A stretch of DNA of 64,000 nt. Origin: Brevundimonas sp. NIBR11. GTDB taxonomy: Bacteria > Pseudomonadota > Alphaproteobacteria > Caulobacterales > Caulobacteraceae. The DNA lies in NCBI RefSeq assembly GCF_027912535.1, contig NZ_CP115465.1, positions 724,001 to 788,000 of the forward strand, in the 5' to 3' direction. The notes beneath the pieces were generated by a model that saw only the letters and a program-made list of their open reading frames with translations, did not search any database and had not been told where the DNA came from. Below, in pieces: positions 55,840 through 64,000 of this stretch (its first letter is position 1; the number at the start of each line of letters is the position of its first letter). A program made the position numbers and the translations under genes.

Positions 55840-55859
55840 GGGCAGTTTTCGGCCGCGAA

Positions 55860-55873
55860 TGATACCGGTGTCA
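55860..55873. promoter_or_regulatory. LacI-type operator, copy 2
   Basis: A second exact copy of the 14-base palindrome, 34 bases (about three helical turns) from the first. Two identical sites between the divergent lyase and receptor genes suggest cooperative control of both by one LacI-family repressor, which is not encoded in this window. Confidence 0.75.
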
Positions 55874-55955
55874 ATCGGTCACGGGGAAGGCTCCGGACTG
55901 GCAATAACAGATCGGCGGCAAGCCGGCGTCATGACATTCCTTGGGAGGAGGCACT

Positions 55956-58952
55956 ATGTTTCAGTATCGCCAGGGGCGCCCGTGCGCGCTCCGTAACGGG
56001 CTCGTGTCCGGAGTTTCCGGTCTCGCCATTGCTCTGACCCTGGGGGTCGCGAGCGCTTCCGCCCAGACCGCTCCGGCTCAGGACGACGACGCCACCCAGG
56101 TCGACGAGATCGTGGTCACCGGCTTCCGCGCCTCGCTCGACGCCGCGCTCGGCATCAAGCGCCGCGAGGCGGGCGTCGTGGACGCCATCGTCGCCGAGGA
56201 CATCGCCGACTTCCCCGACCTGAACCTGGCGGAAGCCGTCCAGCGCATTCCGGGCGTCTCGATCGACCGCGACGCCGGCGAGGGCCGCTCGATCACCGTT
56301 CGCGGCCTGTCCTCGGACTTCACCCGCACCCGCATCAACGGCATGGAAGCCCAGGCCACCACAGGCGGGTCTGATTCCTCGGGCGGCGCCAACCGCGGCC
56401 GCGGGTTCGACTTCAACGTCTTCGCCTCGGAACTCTTCAACTCGATCACGGTGCGCAAGACCGCCGCGGCCGAGACCGAAGAGGGCTCGCTGGGCGCGAC
56501 CATCGACCTGCAGGCCACGCGTCCGTTCGACTATGACGGCTTCACCCTCGCGGCTTCGGTCCAGGGCGGCTACAACGACCTGTCGGAGACGACCAACCCG
56601 CGCGGCGCGCTTCTGCTGTCCAACACCTGGAACGACGGCATGTTCGGCGCCCTGGTGTCGGTCGCCTATTCCGAGCGCGACCTGTGGGAAGAGGGCTTCT
56701 CTTCGGTGCGCTGGGCTCCGGCGGCGGCGCCGGGTGCGACCAACTCCGGCGGTTTCTGCTCGCCGGTCGGGGTCACGCCCCAGAACCCTTCCAACAGCAC
56801 CGCCAACGGCACGACGGCCGCCAACTGCGCCGCCGGCGTGGCGCGCCCGGCCAACACGGCGTCGAATATCGCGGCCTATAACACCGCCAACCAGGCGGGC
56901 GTGTTCATCCCGCGCCTGCCGCGCTACGGCCGCCTGACCCACCACCAGGAACGCCTGGGCGTCACCGGCGCCTTCCAGTTCAAGCCCGACGACCAGACCG
57001 TCGCCAGCCTGGACATCCTGTATTCGAAGCTCGACTCGACCCGTCAGGAAGACTTCCTGGAATCGCTGTCGTTCAGCCGTAACGCGGCCGCCGGCGGCCA
57101 GACCCAGATCGGCGTGCGCGAAGCCGTCGTCGAGAACAACGCCCTGGTCTACGGCGTGTTCGACAACGTCGATGTTCGCTCCGAGCAACGCTACGACGAG
57201 CTGACGACCGAGTTCACCCAGGTGAACTTCACCCTGGAGCGCGAGTTTACCGACACCTTGCGCGGCAAGTTCTACATCGGCCGTGCGGAATCCGAGTTCG
57301 CCAACCCGATCCAGACGACCGTCACCCTGGATCGCCAGAACACCCAGGGCTACTCGTTCGACTTCCGCAACAATCCGAACACCCCGGTCATCAACTACGG
57401 CTTCGACGTCGCCAACCCGGCGAATTGGTCGTGGCGCGACGTCAGCCTGGGCACAAGCCTGGCCAGCCTGCCGCGCTCGGAAATCCGCCTGCGTCCGAAC
57501 GGCGTGAACACGGTGTTCGAAGCCGTGTCCGGCGACGTGGAATGGGACGCCAACGACTGGCTGACCCTGAAGTTCGGCCTGAACGGCAAAACCTATCTGT
57601 CGGACTCGTACGAGTTCCGCCGGACGGACGAAACGGTGGTTCCGGCCCTGCCGGCCGGCGCCACGGTGGCCTCGATCTCGAATCTGCTGACCGGCTTCGG
57701 CGCGAACCTGATCCCCGGAGGCACGGCTTCGTCGTGGGTTCGTCCCGACCTCAACGCCATCGCCAGCCTGTTCAACATCTACTGCAACTGCAACACCGGC
57801 GTGGCGGGCGGGGATTTCTCCCTGACCAGCATCACCAACGGCAACGCCCGCGGCGGCAACCGCACGATCGAAGAGAACGACTTCGCCTACTACGTCCAGG
57901 CGGACTTCAACTTCGATGTCGGCAATATCCCGGTTCGCGGCAACGTCGGCGTGCGCAAGGCCTATACCGAGCTGATCGCGGAGGGTTACTCCTCGACCGG
58001 CGGCGGCACGCGCGTGCGGGGCGAGAACCAGTATGACGACACCCTGCCGTCGCTGAACCTGGCCATCGAGCCGATGGAAGACCTGATCGTCCGCTTCGGC
58101 GCCGCCAAGGTCATGGCGCGTCCGCAGATCGGCAACACCCTGGCCGGCACCAACTATCTGGTCCCGACCACCTCGCTGTCGACGACGGGCCCGAACTTCA
58201 CCGCCTCGATCGGCAACGTGAATCTGGAGCCGTTCCGCGCCAAGACCTACGACTTCACCGTCGAATGGTATTTCGCCCCGGAAGCCCTGGTGTCGTTCGC
58301 CTACTTCTACAAGGACATCGACACCTACATTCAGATCATCCGTCAGGACCTGCCGTACACGGCCCTGACCGGACTGAACCCTTCGGCCTTCGATCCGTCG
58401 CTGTGCACGGGCGCCTGCTCGCCCACGACCGTCTTCCAGCTGACCAGCGCGGTGAACACCGAGGGCGGTCCGCTGAAGGGCTTCGAGATCAGCTACCAGC
58501 AGCCCTTCCGCTTCCTGCCGGGCTTCCTCGAAAACACGGGCGTGCAGCTGAACTACACCCACGTCGAATCCGAGATCGACTACTGCAACGACGCCCTGTG
58601 CGCGACGTTCGTGACCGACGATCTGATCAACCTGTCGCCGGAAGCCTACAACGGCACCCTCTACTATGAGGACGACCGGATGTCGGCGCGGGTCTCGGCC
58701 TCGTACCGTCAGGCCTATCTGCAGAACGTGCCCGGCCGGAACGGCAATCTGGTCGAAGGCAAGAACGACACCCTGAACTGGGACGTCTCGGCCTCGTACA
58801 ACCTGACCGAACAGATCAGCCTGACCTTCGAAGGGCTGAACCTGACGGACGAGGAGAACCATCAGTACGTCGGCGACGACAGCCGCCAGTCGACCTCGGT
58901 CTACCACCACACAGGTCGTCAGATGTACGTGGGCGCCCGCTATCGCTTCTAA
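55956..58952 (+). CDS. TonB-dependent receptor (Xanthomonas/Caulobacter carbohydrate type)
   Basis: 998 residues from ATG 55956, after GGGAGGAG. Signal peptide ending SASAQ. TonB box VDEIVVTGFRASL, plug with IVAEDIADFPDLNLAEAVQRIPG and ITVRGLSSDFTRTRINGMEA, then a 22-strand barrel ending YVGARYRF. Paired with a pectate lyase and LacI operators, it probably imports pectic oligosaccharides through the outer membrane. A strong terminator follows. Confidence 0.95.
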   Translation: MFQYRQGRPCALRNGLVSGVSGLAIALTLGVASASAQTAPAQDDDATQVDEIVVTGFRASLDAALGIKRREAGVVDAIVAEDIADFPDLNLAEAVQRIPGVSIDRDAGEGRSITVRGLSSDFTRTRINGMEAQATTGGSDSSGGANRGRGFDFNVFASELFNSITVRKTAAAETEEGSLGATIDLQATRPFDYDGFTLAASVQGGYNDLSETTNPRGALLLSNTWNDGMFGALVSVAYSERDLWEEGFSSVRWAPAAAPGATNSGGFCSPVGVTPQNPSNSTANGTTAANCAAGVARPANTASNIAAYNTANQAGVFIPRLPRYGRLTHHQERLGVTGAFQFKPDDQTVASLDILYSKLDSTRQEDFLESLSFSRNAAAGGQTQIGVREAVVENNALVYGVFDNVDVRSEQRYDELTTEFTQVNFTLEREFTDTLRGKFYIGRAESEFANPIQTTVTLDRQNTQGYSFDFRNNPNTPVINYGFDVANPANWSWRDVSLGTSLASLPRSEIRLRPNGVNTVFEAVSGDVEWDANDWLTLKFGLNGKTYLSDSYEFRRTDETVVPALPAGATVASISNLLTGFGANLIPGGTASSWVRPDLNAIASLFNIYCNCNTGVAGGDFSLTSITNGNARGGNRTIEENDFAYYVQADFNFDVGNIPVRGNVGVRKAYTELIAEGYSSTGGGTRVRGENQYDDTLPSLNLAIEPMEDLIVRFGAAKVMARPQIGNTLAGTNYLVPTTSLSTTGPNFTASIGNVNLEPFRAKTYDFTVEWYFAPEALVSFAYFYKDIDTYIQIIRQDLPYTALTGLNPSAFDPSLCTGACSPTTVFQLTSAVNTEGGPLKGFEISYQQPFRFLPGFLENTGVQLNYTHVESEIDYCNDALCATFVTDDLINLSPEAYNGTLYYEDDRMSARVSASYRQAYLQNVPGRNGNLVEGKNDTLNWDVSASYNLTEQISLTFEGLNLTDEENHQYVGDDSRQSTSVYHHTGRQMYVGARYRF

Positions 58953-58982
58953 GGAATTCGTTCTCTCCTGAACGACACCTGG

Positions 58983-59015
58983 GGCCGGGGAAGGGAAACC
59001 TTCTCCGGCCTTTTC
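58983..59015 (+). terminator. Intrinsic terminator of the TonB receptor gene
   Basis: GGCCGGGGAAGG (58983-58994), loop GAAA, CCTTCTCCGGCC (58999-59010) with a single G-U pair, then TTTTCTTGTCT. A textbook stem, tetraloop and U-run 30 bases after the stop codon. Confidence 0.92.
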
Positions 59016-59065
59016 TTGTCTGGCCTGAAGGGGCAAGGCATCGTCGCCGCCGCGGAGGTTCAGAC

Positions 59066-59719
59066 ATGACGCCCACCATCACCGCCTTCCAGAACTCGCC
59101 GGACCGGGGCCGGGGCTTGGCGCGCGACACGCGCGTCAGGTGGGCTCTGGAAGAGGTGGGTCAACCCTATGACGTGCGCCTGCGCACCTTCGCCGAACTG
59201 AAGGCGCCGGAACATCTGGCGCTCAACCCCTTCGGACAGATCCCGACCTGGGAGGACGGCGAGGTGGCGCTGTTTGAATCCGGGGCCATCATCCTGCGCA
59301 TCGCCGAGGCGCACGGCGGCTTGTTGCCGCCGGATCCCGCAGGACGGGCGCGCGCGATCATGTGGATGTTCGCCGCCCTCAACACGGTCGAGCCGCTGAT
59401 CGTGGATCGCACCATGGTCTCCCTGTTCGAACGGGATCAACCCTGGTTCGAGGCGCGGCTGACGGCGGTGGAGACCCAGTGCCGACGCCGGCTGGACCAG
59501 TTGTCGGCTTATCTGGGCCAAGCGGACTGGCTGGACGGTGACTTCAGCGCCGGAGACCTGATGATGATCTCGGTCCTGCAGCGGCTGGGATCGTCGGGGA
59601 TGCTCGAGGACTATCCGAACCTCGCCGCCTATGTCGCCCGGGGCGAAGCGCGCCCGGCTTACCAAAGGGCCTTCGCGGCCCAGAAGGCGGTGTTCGAGGC
59701 TGCGCAGACAGCGGTTTAG
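59066..59719 (+). CDS. Glutathione S-transferase family protein
   Basis: 217 residues. Thioredoxin-like N-terminal half (TRVRWALEEVGQPYDVRL, LNPFGQIPTWEDGEVALFESGAII with the cis-Pro and Glu-Ser glutathione contacts) and an all-helical C-terminal half (FSAGDLMMISVLQRL). The expected catalytic Ser/Tyr is not obvious. Detoxification or thiol chemistry in the cytoplasm. Converges by 4 bases with gspK. Confidence 0.9.
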   Translation: MTPTITAFQNSPDRGRGLARDTRVRWALEEVGQPYDVRLRTFAELKAPEHLALNPFGQIPTWEDGEVALFESGAIILRIAEAHGGLLPPDPAGRARAIMWMFAALNTVEPLIVDRTMVSLFERDQPWFEARLTAVETQCRRRLDQLSAYLGQADWLDGDFSAGDLMMISVLQRLGSSGMLEDYPNLAAYVARGEARPAYQRAFAAQKAVFEAAQTAV

Positions 59720-60555
59720 CCAGCCGCGCGCCTGCGGCCTGTGACGACGACATCGACCGCGCGGTCGCGGCGTACGCGGGCGATGCGGCTGTCCAGCGCC
59801 TGAGTCACGTCGCCGACCGTCACGGTGGTGACGACGCGAAAATGGTCGGAGGTGAAGCCGGTCCCGGGCAGGCTGGGCGCGCCCTCGGTCGAGAGGTCCG
59901 CCGGCATCAGGAAACCGCGACGGTTGCGCGCCTCGATCAGTTTTCCGGCGGCCTCGGGGTCTTTGGTCATGAGCGACAGCAGAGGCAGGCCGACCGTGTT
60001 CAGATTGATCGTGGCCTCCTCCGGCAGGAGGACGACCCAAGGCGCCAGTTTGTCGAGGTCGGCGCGCGGCACGCCCGCCGCCACGATCAGGCTGTCGTCA
60101 CTCAAGGGGCCGGCGACACGGACGACGGTGGCGATCCGGATCAGGCTGGCGGGCTCGACACCGAGTTGGGCGCCGATGGCCTGGAACAGGGCGATGGGCG
60201 CGCTCTCGCCGGAGTGCATGCTGTTGAGATTGAAGCGGGACTGGTCGTCCGCGATGGACAGGGCGAAGCGGCCGCCGGGGACGGCGATCTCCTGCTGCCC
60301 AAGCTTGGCCCAGTCTTCCGACAGATTGTCCGTCCCGGCGGCGACCAGGGCGTCGCGGCGCAGGGTGGTGATGGCGGACAGCTCGCCCGCGCGGGCGTAG
60401 GCATTGGCCTGGGCCGCGTCTCGCAGGCGGGTGGAACGCTGGACCTCGATGTCCTGGGTCGAGACCATAATCAGGACCGCGACGCTGGCGACGGCCAGCA
60501 CCAGCAGGACATTCAGCAGGATCATGCCCTCGCGTCGGGTCAGCCGGGGTCTCAT
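59716..60555 (-). CDS. gspK: Type II secretion minor pseudopilin GspK
   Basis: 279 residues from ATG 60555, overlapping the gspJ stop. Short prepilin leader RREGMILLNVLLVLAVASVAVLIMV (G at -1, without the usual Glu at +5, as in GspK). Then SRFNLNSM and the large globular domain with INLNTVGLPLLSLM. Caps the tip of the pseudopilus. Longer frames upstream lie within gspJ. Confidence 0.92.
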   Translation of the reverse strand: MRPRLTRREGMILLNVLLVLAVASVAVLIMVSTQDIEVQRSTRLRDAAQANAYARAGELSAITTLRRDALVAAGTDNLSEDWAKLGQQEIAVPGGRFALSIADDQSRFNLNSMHSGESAPIALFQAIGAQLGVEPASLIRIATVVRVAGPLSDDSLIVAAGVPRADLDKLAPWVVLLPEEATINLNTVGLPLLSLMTKDPEAAGKLIEARNRRGFLMPADLSTEGAPSLPGTGFTSDHFRVVTTVTVGDVTQALDSRIARVRRDRAVDVVVTGRRRAAG

Positions 60556-61178
60556 GGCTGGCCCTGAGGAACGGCCGGGGGCGGGACCATCAGCGGGACG
60601 GAGGCGACCCGCCGCAGGGTGGCGGTCGGCTGGCCATCGACGCCGTTCAGCGTGAGGTCGAGGGCGACGGCGGTGACACCCTCGTCCGGCATGGGCTCTG
60701 TGACCGGCCGGGTTCCGTCGGGATTGGGGACCGGTGGAAGGGCCGACGCCATCGGCTGAGGCCATGTCTCCAGCCAGTCGCCGCGCCGACGGTGGAAGGT
60801 CCACCGCACGGCCGACACCTGGGTCAGCAGGGTCTGGACCCGCTCGCCGCCGGGACCGGTCACGGTGCGGGTCATGGCGTCTCCGGCCAGGTCGTAGCGC
60901 ACGTTGACGACGTTTCCTGAGATGTCGGCCTTCTGCAGGGACAGGGACGTCGCGCCGCCGCCGAGCGAGCCCGTGATCTGGTCGAGATCGGAGGAGACGA
61001 CCAGCATGGCGCGCTGGATCTCCGCCAGCCGGCCGAGGCGGGTGTCGGTGGCGTCCTGGGTGCGCAGCACGCTGTTCAGAAGGATGAAGCCCGCCACGCC
61101 GATCAGGGCGAAGAGGCCCAGTGCGAGCAGCACCTCGATCAGGGTGAAACCTTTGCGACGGCGCTTCGCATCCCCCAT
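60552..61178 (-). CDS. gspJ: Type II secretion minor pseudopilin GspJ
   Basis: 208 residues from ATG 61178. Prepilin cleavage motif KGFTLIEVLLALGLFALI with Glu at +5. Middle part RAMLVVSSDLDQI is typical of GspJ. Its start lies 35 bases from the start of the oppositely oriented gspN, with a long inverted repeat spanning both starts. Coupled to gspK by ATGA. Confidence 0.93.
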   Translation of the reverse strand: MGDAKRRRKGFTLIEVLLALGLFALIGVAGFILLNSVLRTQDATDTRLGRLAEIQRAMLVVSSDLDQITGSLGGGATSLSLQKADISGNVVNVRYDLAGDAMTRTVTGPGGERVQTLLTQVSAVRWTFHRRRGDWLETWPQPMASALPPVPNPDGTRPVTEPMPDEGVTAVALDLTLNGVDGQPTATLRRVASVPLMVPPPAVPQGQP

Positions 61179-61216
61179 CGGCGTGTTATCTCCGGGCGAA
61201 CGGAGAGACGCCGATG
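61176..61216. repeat. Inverted repeat covering both gspJ and gspN starts
   Basis: CATCGGCGT (61176-61184) and ACGCCGATG (61208-61216) are perfectly complementary, as are CTCCG (61190-61194) and CGGAG (61201-61205). Both start codons and both Shine-Dalgarno sequences lie within the arms. Each gene thus has nearly the same 5' sequence, and a hairpin could hide either ribosome site. Confidence 0.6.
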
Positions 61217-61972
61217 CTGAAGGTCTGGAGGACGCGCGAGGGCGAAAGCGGCCGGGCCGGGGGCGCATTTCAGTTCGAGCGCCTGACGGTGAAGGTGACC
61301 CGCTGGCGCGTCGTCCTGGGCGGGGTGGCGGTCGGGGCATATGCGCTGGCCCTGATCGCCATGGCGCCGGCCGAGATCATCGTGGCGCGCTCTTCCAACG
61401 GCGAACGCCAGGCGGTCGGGACGATCTGGGCTGGGGAGCGGGCCATGCCCGGCGGCTTCGGGGCGCGCTGGACGGTCATGCCGTTTAGTTCCATCGCCCA
61501 TCTGTCGGGCGCACTGCGCTTCGGCCTGCGCGGACCGGACACGGCGGCGACGGGACAGGCCCTCGTGCGGCCGGGGCGGGTCTCGATCAGCGACCTGAAC
61601 GGGACAGGCTCGATGCGATTGCTGAACGCGGCGGCGCCGGGCCTGCCGTTCGCCTGTTCGTCGGTGATGCGGTTCGACGTGGCGCGGCTGACGATCAAGG
61701 GAACGCCCGAGAGCGTGGGCTCCATCGCCGTGTCGCCGGGCGACTGCGCCCCGACCACGGGCGGACCGGCGACGCCGTTGCCGGCGCTGACCGGATCGGT
61801 GCGGTCGGACGAGGCGGACTCGACCATCGTCTTCGCACGGGCTGACAGCAATGCCGAGGTGATGAAGGCGCGGGTGCAAGCGGACGGCGGGCTGACCGCC
61901 TCGGTCGAGGCGGGCGGCGTCGGCCTGTTGCCGGGCGTCGGAGCGCCGGTGTCGATCGAGACGTCTCTGTAG
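61214..61972 (+). CDS. gspN: Type II secretion protein N (GspN-like)
   Basis: 252 residues from ATG 61214, with CGGAGAG upstream. One N-terminal membrane helix (about 32-54: WRVVLGGVAVGAYALALIAMAP) and a beta-rich periplasmic part. GTIWAGERAM, SGALRFGLRGP and the two Cys near 150 and 180 fit GspN. It is read opposite to every other gsp gene here and sits exactly between gspF and gspJ. The minus-strand frame over it is a Pro/Arg-rich shadow. Confidence 0.8.
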   Translation: MLKVWRTREGESGRAGGAFQFERLTVKVTRWRVVLGGVAVGAYALALIAMAPAEIIVARSSNGERQAVGTIWAGERAMPGGFGARWTVMPFSSIAHLSGALRFGLRGPDTAATGQALVRPGRVSISDLNGTGSMRLLNAAAPGLPFACSSVMRFDVARLTIKGTPESVGSIAVSPGDCAPTTGGPATPLPALTGSVRSDEADSTIVFARADSNAEVMKARVQADGGLTASVEAGGVGLLPGVGAPVSIETSL

Positions 61973-61982
61973 GTCTGGGTGC

Positions 61983-63205
61983 TCACAGTCCGGCGAGGTT
62001 GTTGAGGTTCACGATCGGCATCAGGATCGCCAGCACCATCAGGAGCACGATCCCGCCCATCACCAGAAGCACGCCGGGCTCTACCAACGAGACCAGGGCC
62101 TGGACGAGCGAGTCCAACTCCTGCTCCAGATCCTGGGCGGCGCGTTCGAGACCCTGGCCCAGTTTCCCCGACTGTTCGCCCGCCGCCACGATGGCCAGCA
62201 GCAGGGGCGGAAAGACGTCGGCGTCGGCCATGGCGCGGCGCAGCGACGAACCCTCACGCACCCGGGCGGCGACCAGAAGCGCGCGCTCCCGGGCGAAACG
62301 GTTCGGCGTGACGGCGGCCGAGGCTTGAAGCGCCTCGACCAGCGGCACGTCGGAGCGGACGAGGGTCGCCAGCGACCCGGCGAACCGGGCGGCGTTCAGG
62401 TGCTGGACGAAGCCGGCGAAGGGCGGGGTCTTCAGCAGGAATTCGGCGAAGCGGCGCGCGTTGGTGGGCACGGCCTGCCAGCGGTTCCAGGCGGTGCCCG
62501 CGACCGCAAGCGCGATCAGCACATAGATGCCGAAGGTCTGGACGAAGGCAGACAGGGCGATCAGGGCGCGGGTCAGGAAGGGCAGTTCGGCGCCGCGCGA
62601 CACGAACACCTTCACGATGTCCGGCACGACATAGATCATCATCAGGGTGATCATCAGCAGGGACACGCCTGCCAGCAGCGCCGGATAGAGCAGGGCCAGC
62701 TGGATCTTGCGGCGGGCCTTTTCCTGATTGCCGACGAACTCGGTCAGGTGGGCGAGCACGGTCGACAGCTTGCCCGACTGTTCGCCGGCCGCGATCGAGG
62801 CGCGGTAGAACTCCGGGAAGACCTTGGGGTGGCGGGCCAGGGCGGCGGCGAAGCTGCGGCCCTCGAGGATGGCGGAACGGACGTCAGTCAGGACGACGCC
62901 GATGGGCTGGCCTTCCGTCTGCTGGGCGGCGATGCGCAGCGCCTCCTCGATTCGGATGTCCGAACCAATCAGCGTGGAGAGCTGGCGGGTGATGGCCGAG
63001 AGGGTCTTGGAGCTGATCTTCGGCTGGAAGAGCGTAATGCCCTTCGACAGGCCGCCGGCCTTGCGCTCGCCGGCGAGGGCGACCGAGGTCGGCAACAGGC
63101 CCCGGTCGCGGACCAGCTGGCGCGCGCCGACGTCGGAGGCGGCCTCGATAGTCCCCCTGTGCGGCTTGCCCTCCGCATCGACGGCCTGGAAGGCGAAGAT
63201 GGGCA

Positions 63206-63206
<1 letters not shown>
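61983..63206 (-). CDS. gspF: Type II secretion inner-membrane platform protein GspF
   Basis: 407 residues, the usual length. Two similar cytoplasmic halves (AARSIAAGEQSGKLSTVL-type and IVAAGEQSGKLGQGLE) each followed by membrane helices, as in all GspF/PilC proteins. FYRASIAAGEQSGKL is the first-half signature. Its start overlaps the gspE stop (ATGA). The C-terminal end is 10 bases from gspN. Confidence 0.95.

Positions 63207-64000
<794 letters not shown>

Noticed and set aside
55929..59036. 1035-residue minus-strand frame opposite the TonB receptor
   Set aside because: Val/Gly/Arg/Gln-rich shadow; the receptor has signal peptide, TonB box, plug and terminal Phe in the other strand.
61270..61986. 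238-residue minus-strand frame in line with the other gsp genes, as an alternative to reversed gspN
   Set aside because: Ser/Pro/Arg-rich with no prepilin motif; the plus-strand frame has a membrane helix, ribosome site and GspN-like pattern.

Overview
The window looks like chromosome from a high-GC alphaproteobacterium of the Caulobacterales, most like Brevundimonas. This is inferred from several things together: a TonB receptor of the Xanthomonas/Caulobacter carbohydrate type, an HWE-type histidine kinase, DUF1501/DUF1800 and DUF6894 genes, very high GC at third codon positions, and many 4-base ATGA/GTGA gene overlaps. No rRNA, CRISPR array, transposase or integrase was seen. One intact tRNA gene (Lys, CTT anticodon) is present.

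Layout. 0-3 kb: the end of an Mla-type lipid ABC operon (ATPase C-terminus, MlaD, auxiliary lipoprotein) facing a TelA-like gene. 3-4.8 kb: scoA / PcaC-like decarboxylase / scoB. 4.9-8.6 kb: a divergent lipid-modification locus (flavoprotein and DUF1365 on one side, cyclopropane-fatty-acid-synthase-like methyltransferase and DUF2177 on the other). 8.6-10.3 kb: two secreted proteins carrying three copies of one 'WYCDDD' domain. 10.4-14 kb: two SGNH hydrolases and an MBOAT acyltransferase, probably for polysaccharide O-acetylation. 14-17.3 kb: a DUF1501/DUF1800 pair. 17.5-20.8 kb: a large TolB-propeller/amidohydrolase fusion.

21-46 kb is the accessory, stress-flavoured part. It holds five Crp/Fnr-type regulators within 6.5 kb, three of them translationally coupled to tiny DUF6894 or DUF6894-like proteins, and a HWE kinase facing a single-domain response regulator. 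It also holds an Mfd-type translocase with altered UvrA-contact residues, a manganese catalase, a hemerythrin protein, DUF3606 and other microproteins. GalE, a GH1 enzyme and a glycosyltransferase-Glf fusion point to UDP-galactofuranose use, and a GH65-like enzyme follows. A small repair operon (histidine phosphatase, NnrD, 3-methyladenine glycosylase, esterase) runs up to tRNA-Lys. A 24-base exact copy of part of that tRNA, inside a longer decayed match, lies at 23.77 kb in the same orientation, so 23.8-46.0 kb may be an old tRNA-associated island.

46-64 kb returns to ordinary chromosome: amino-acid permease and Hpt protein, DUF1330, chorismate mutase, ferredoxin-NADP reductase, a DPP-IV-like peptidase overlapping a secreted amidase, an iron-permease-family protein, SemiSWEET, and a pectate lyase divergent from a TonB receptor with two LacI-type operators between them. 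A GST gene and part of a type II secretion cluster follow (gspE partial, gspF, reversed gspN, gspJ, gspK).

Start codons were adjusted by hand where a Shine-Dalgarno sequence, signal peptide or ATGA overlap favoured a site inside the longest frame. All functional calls are from motifs and remembered family features; no database search was run.
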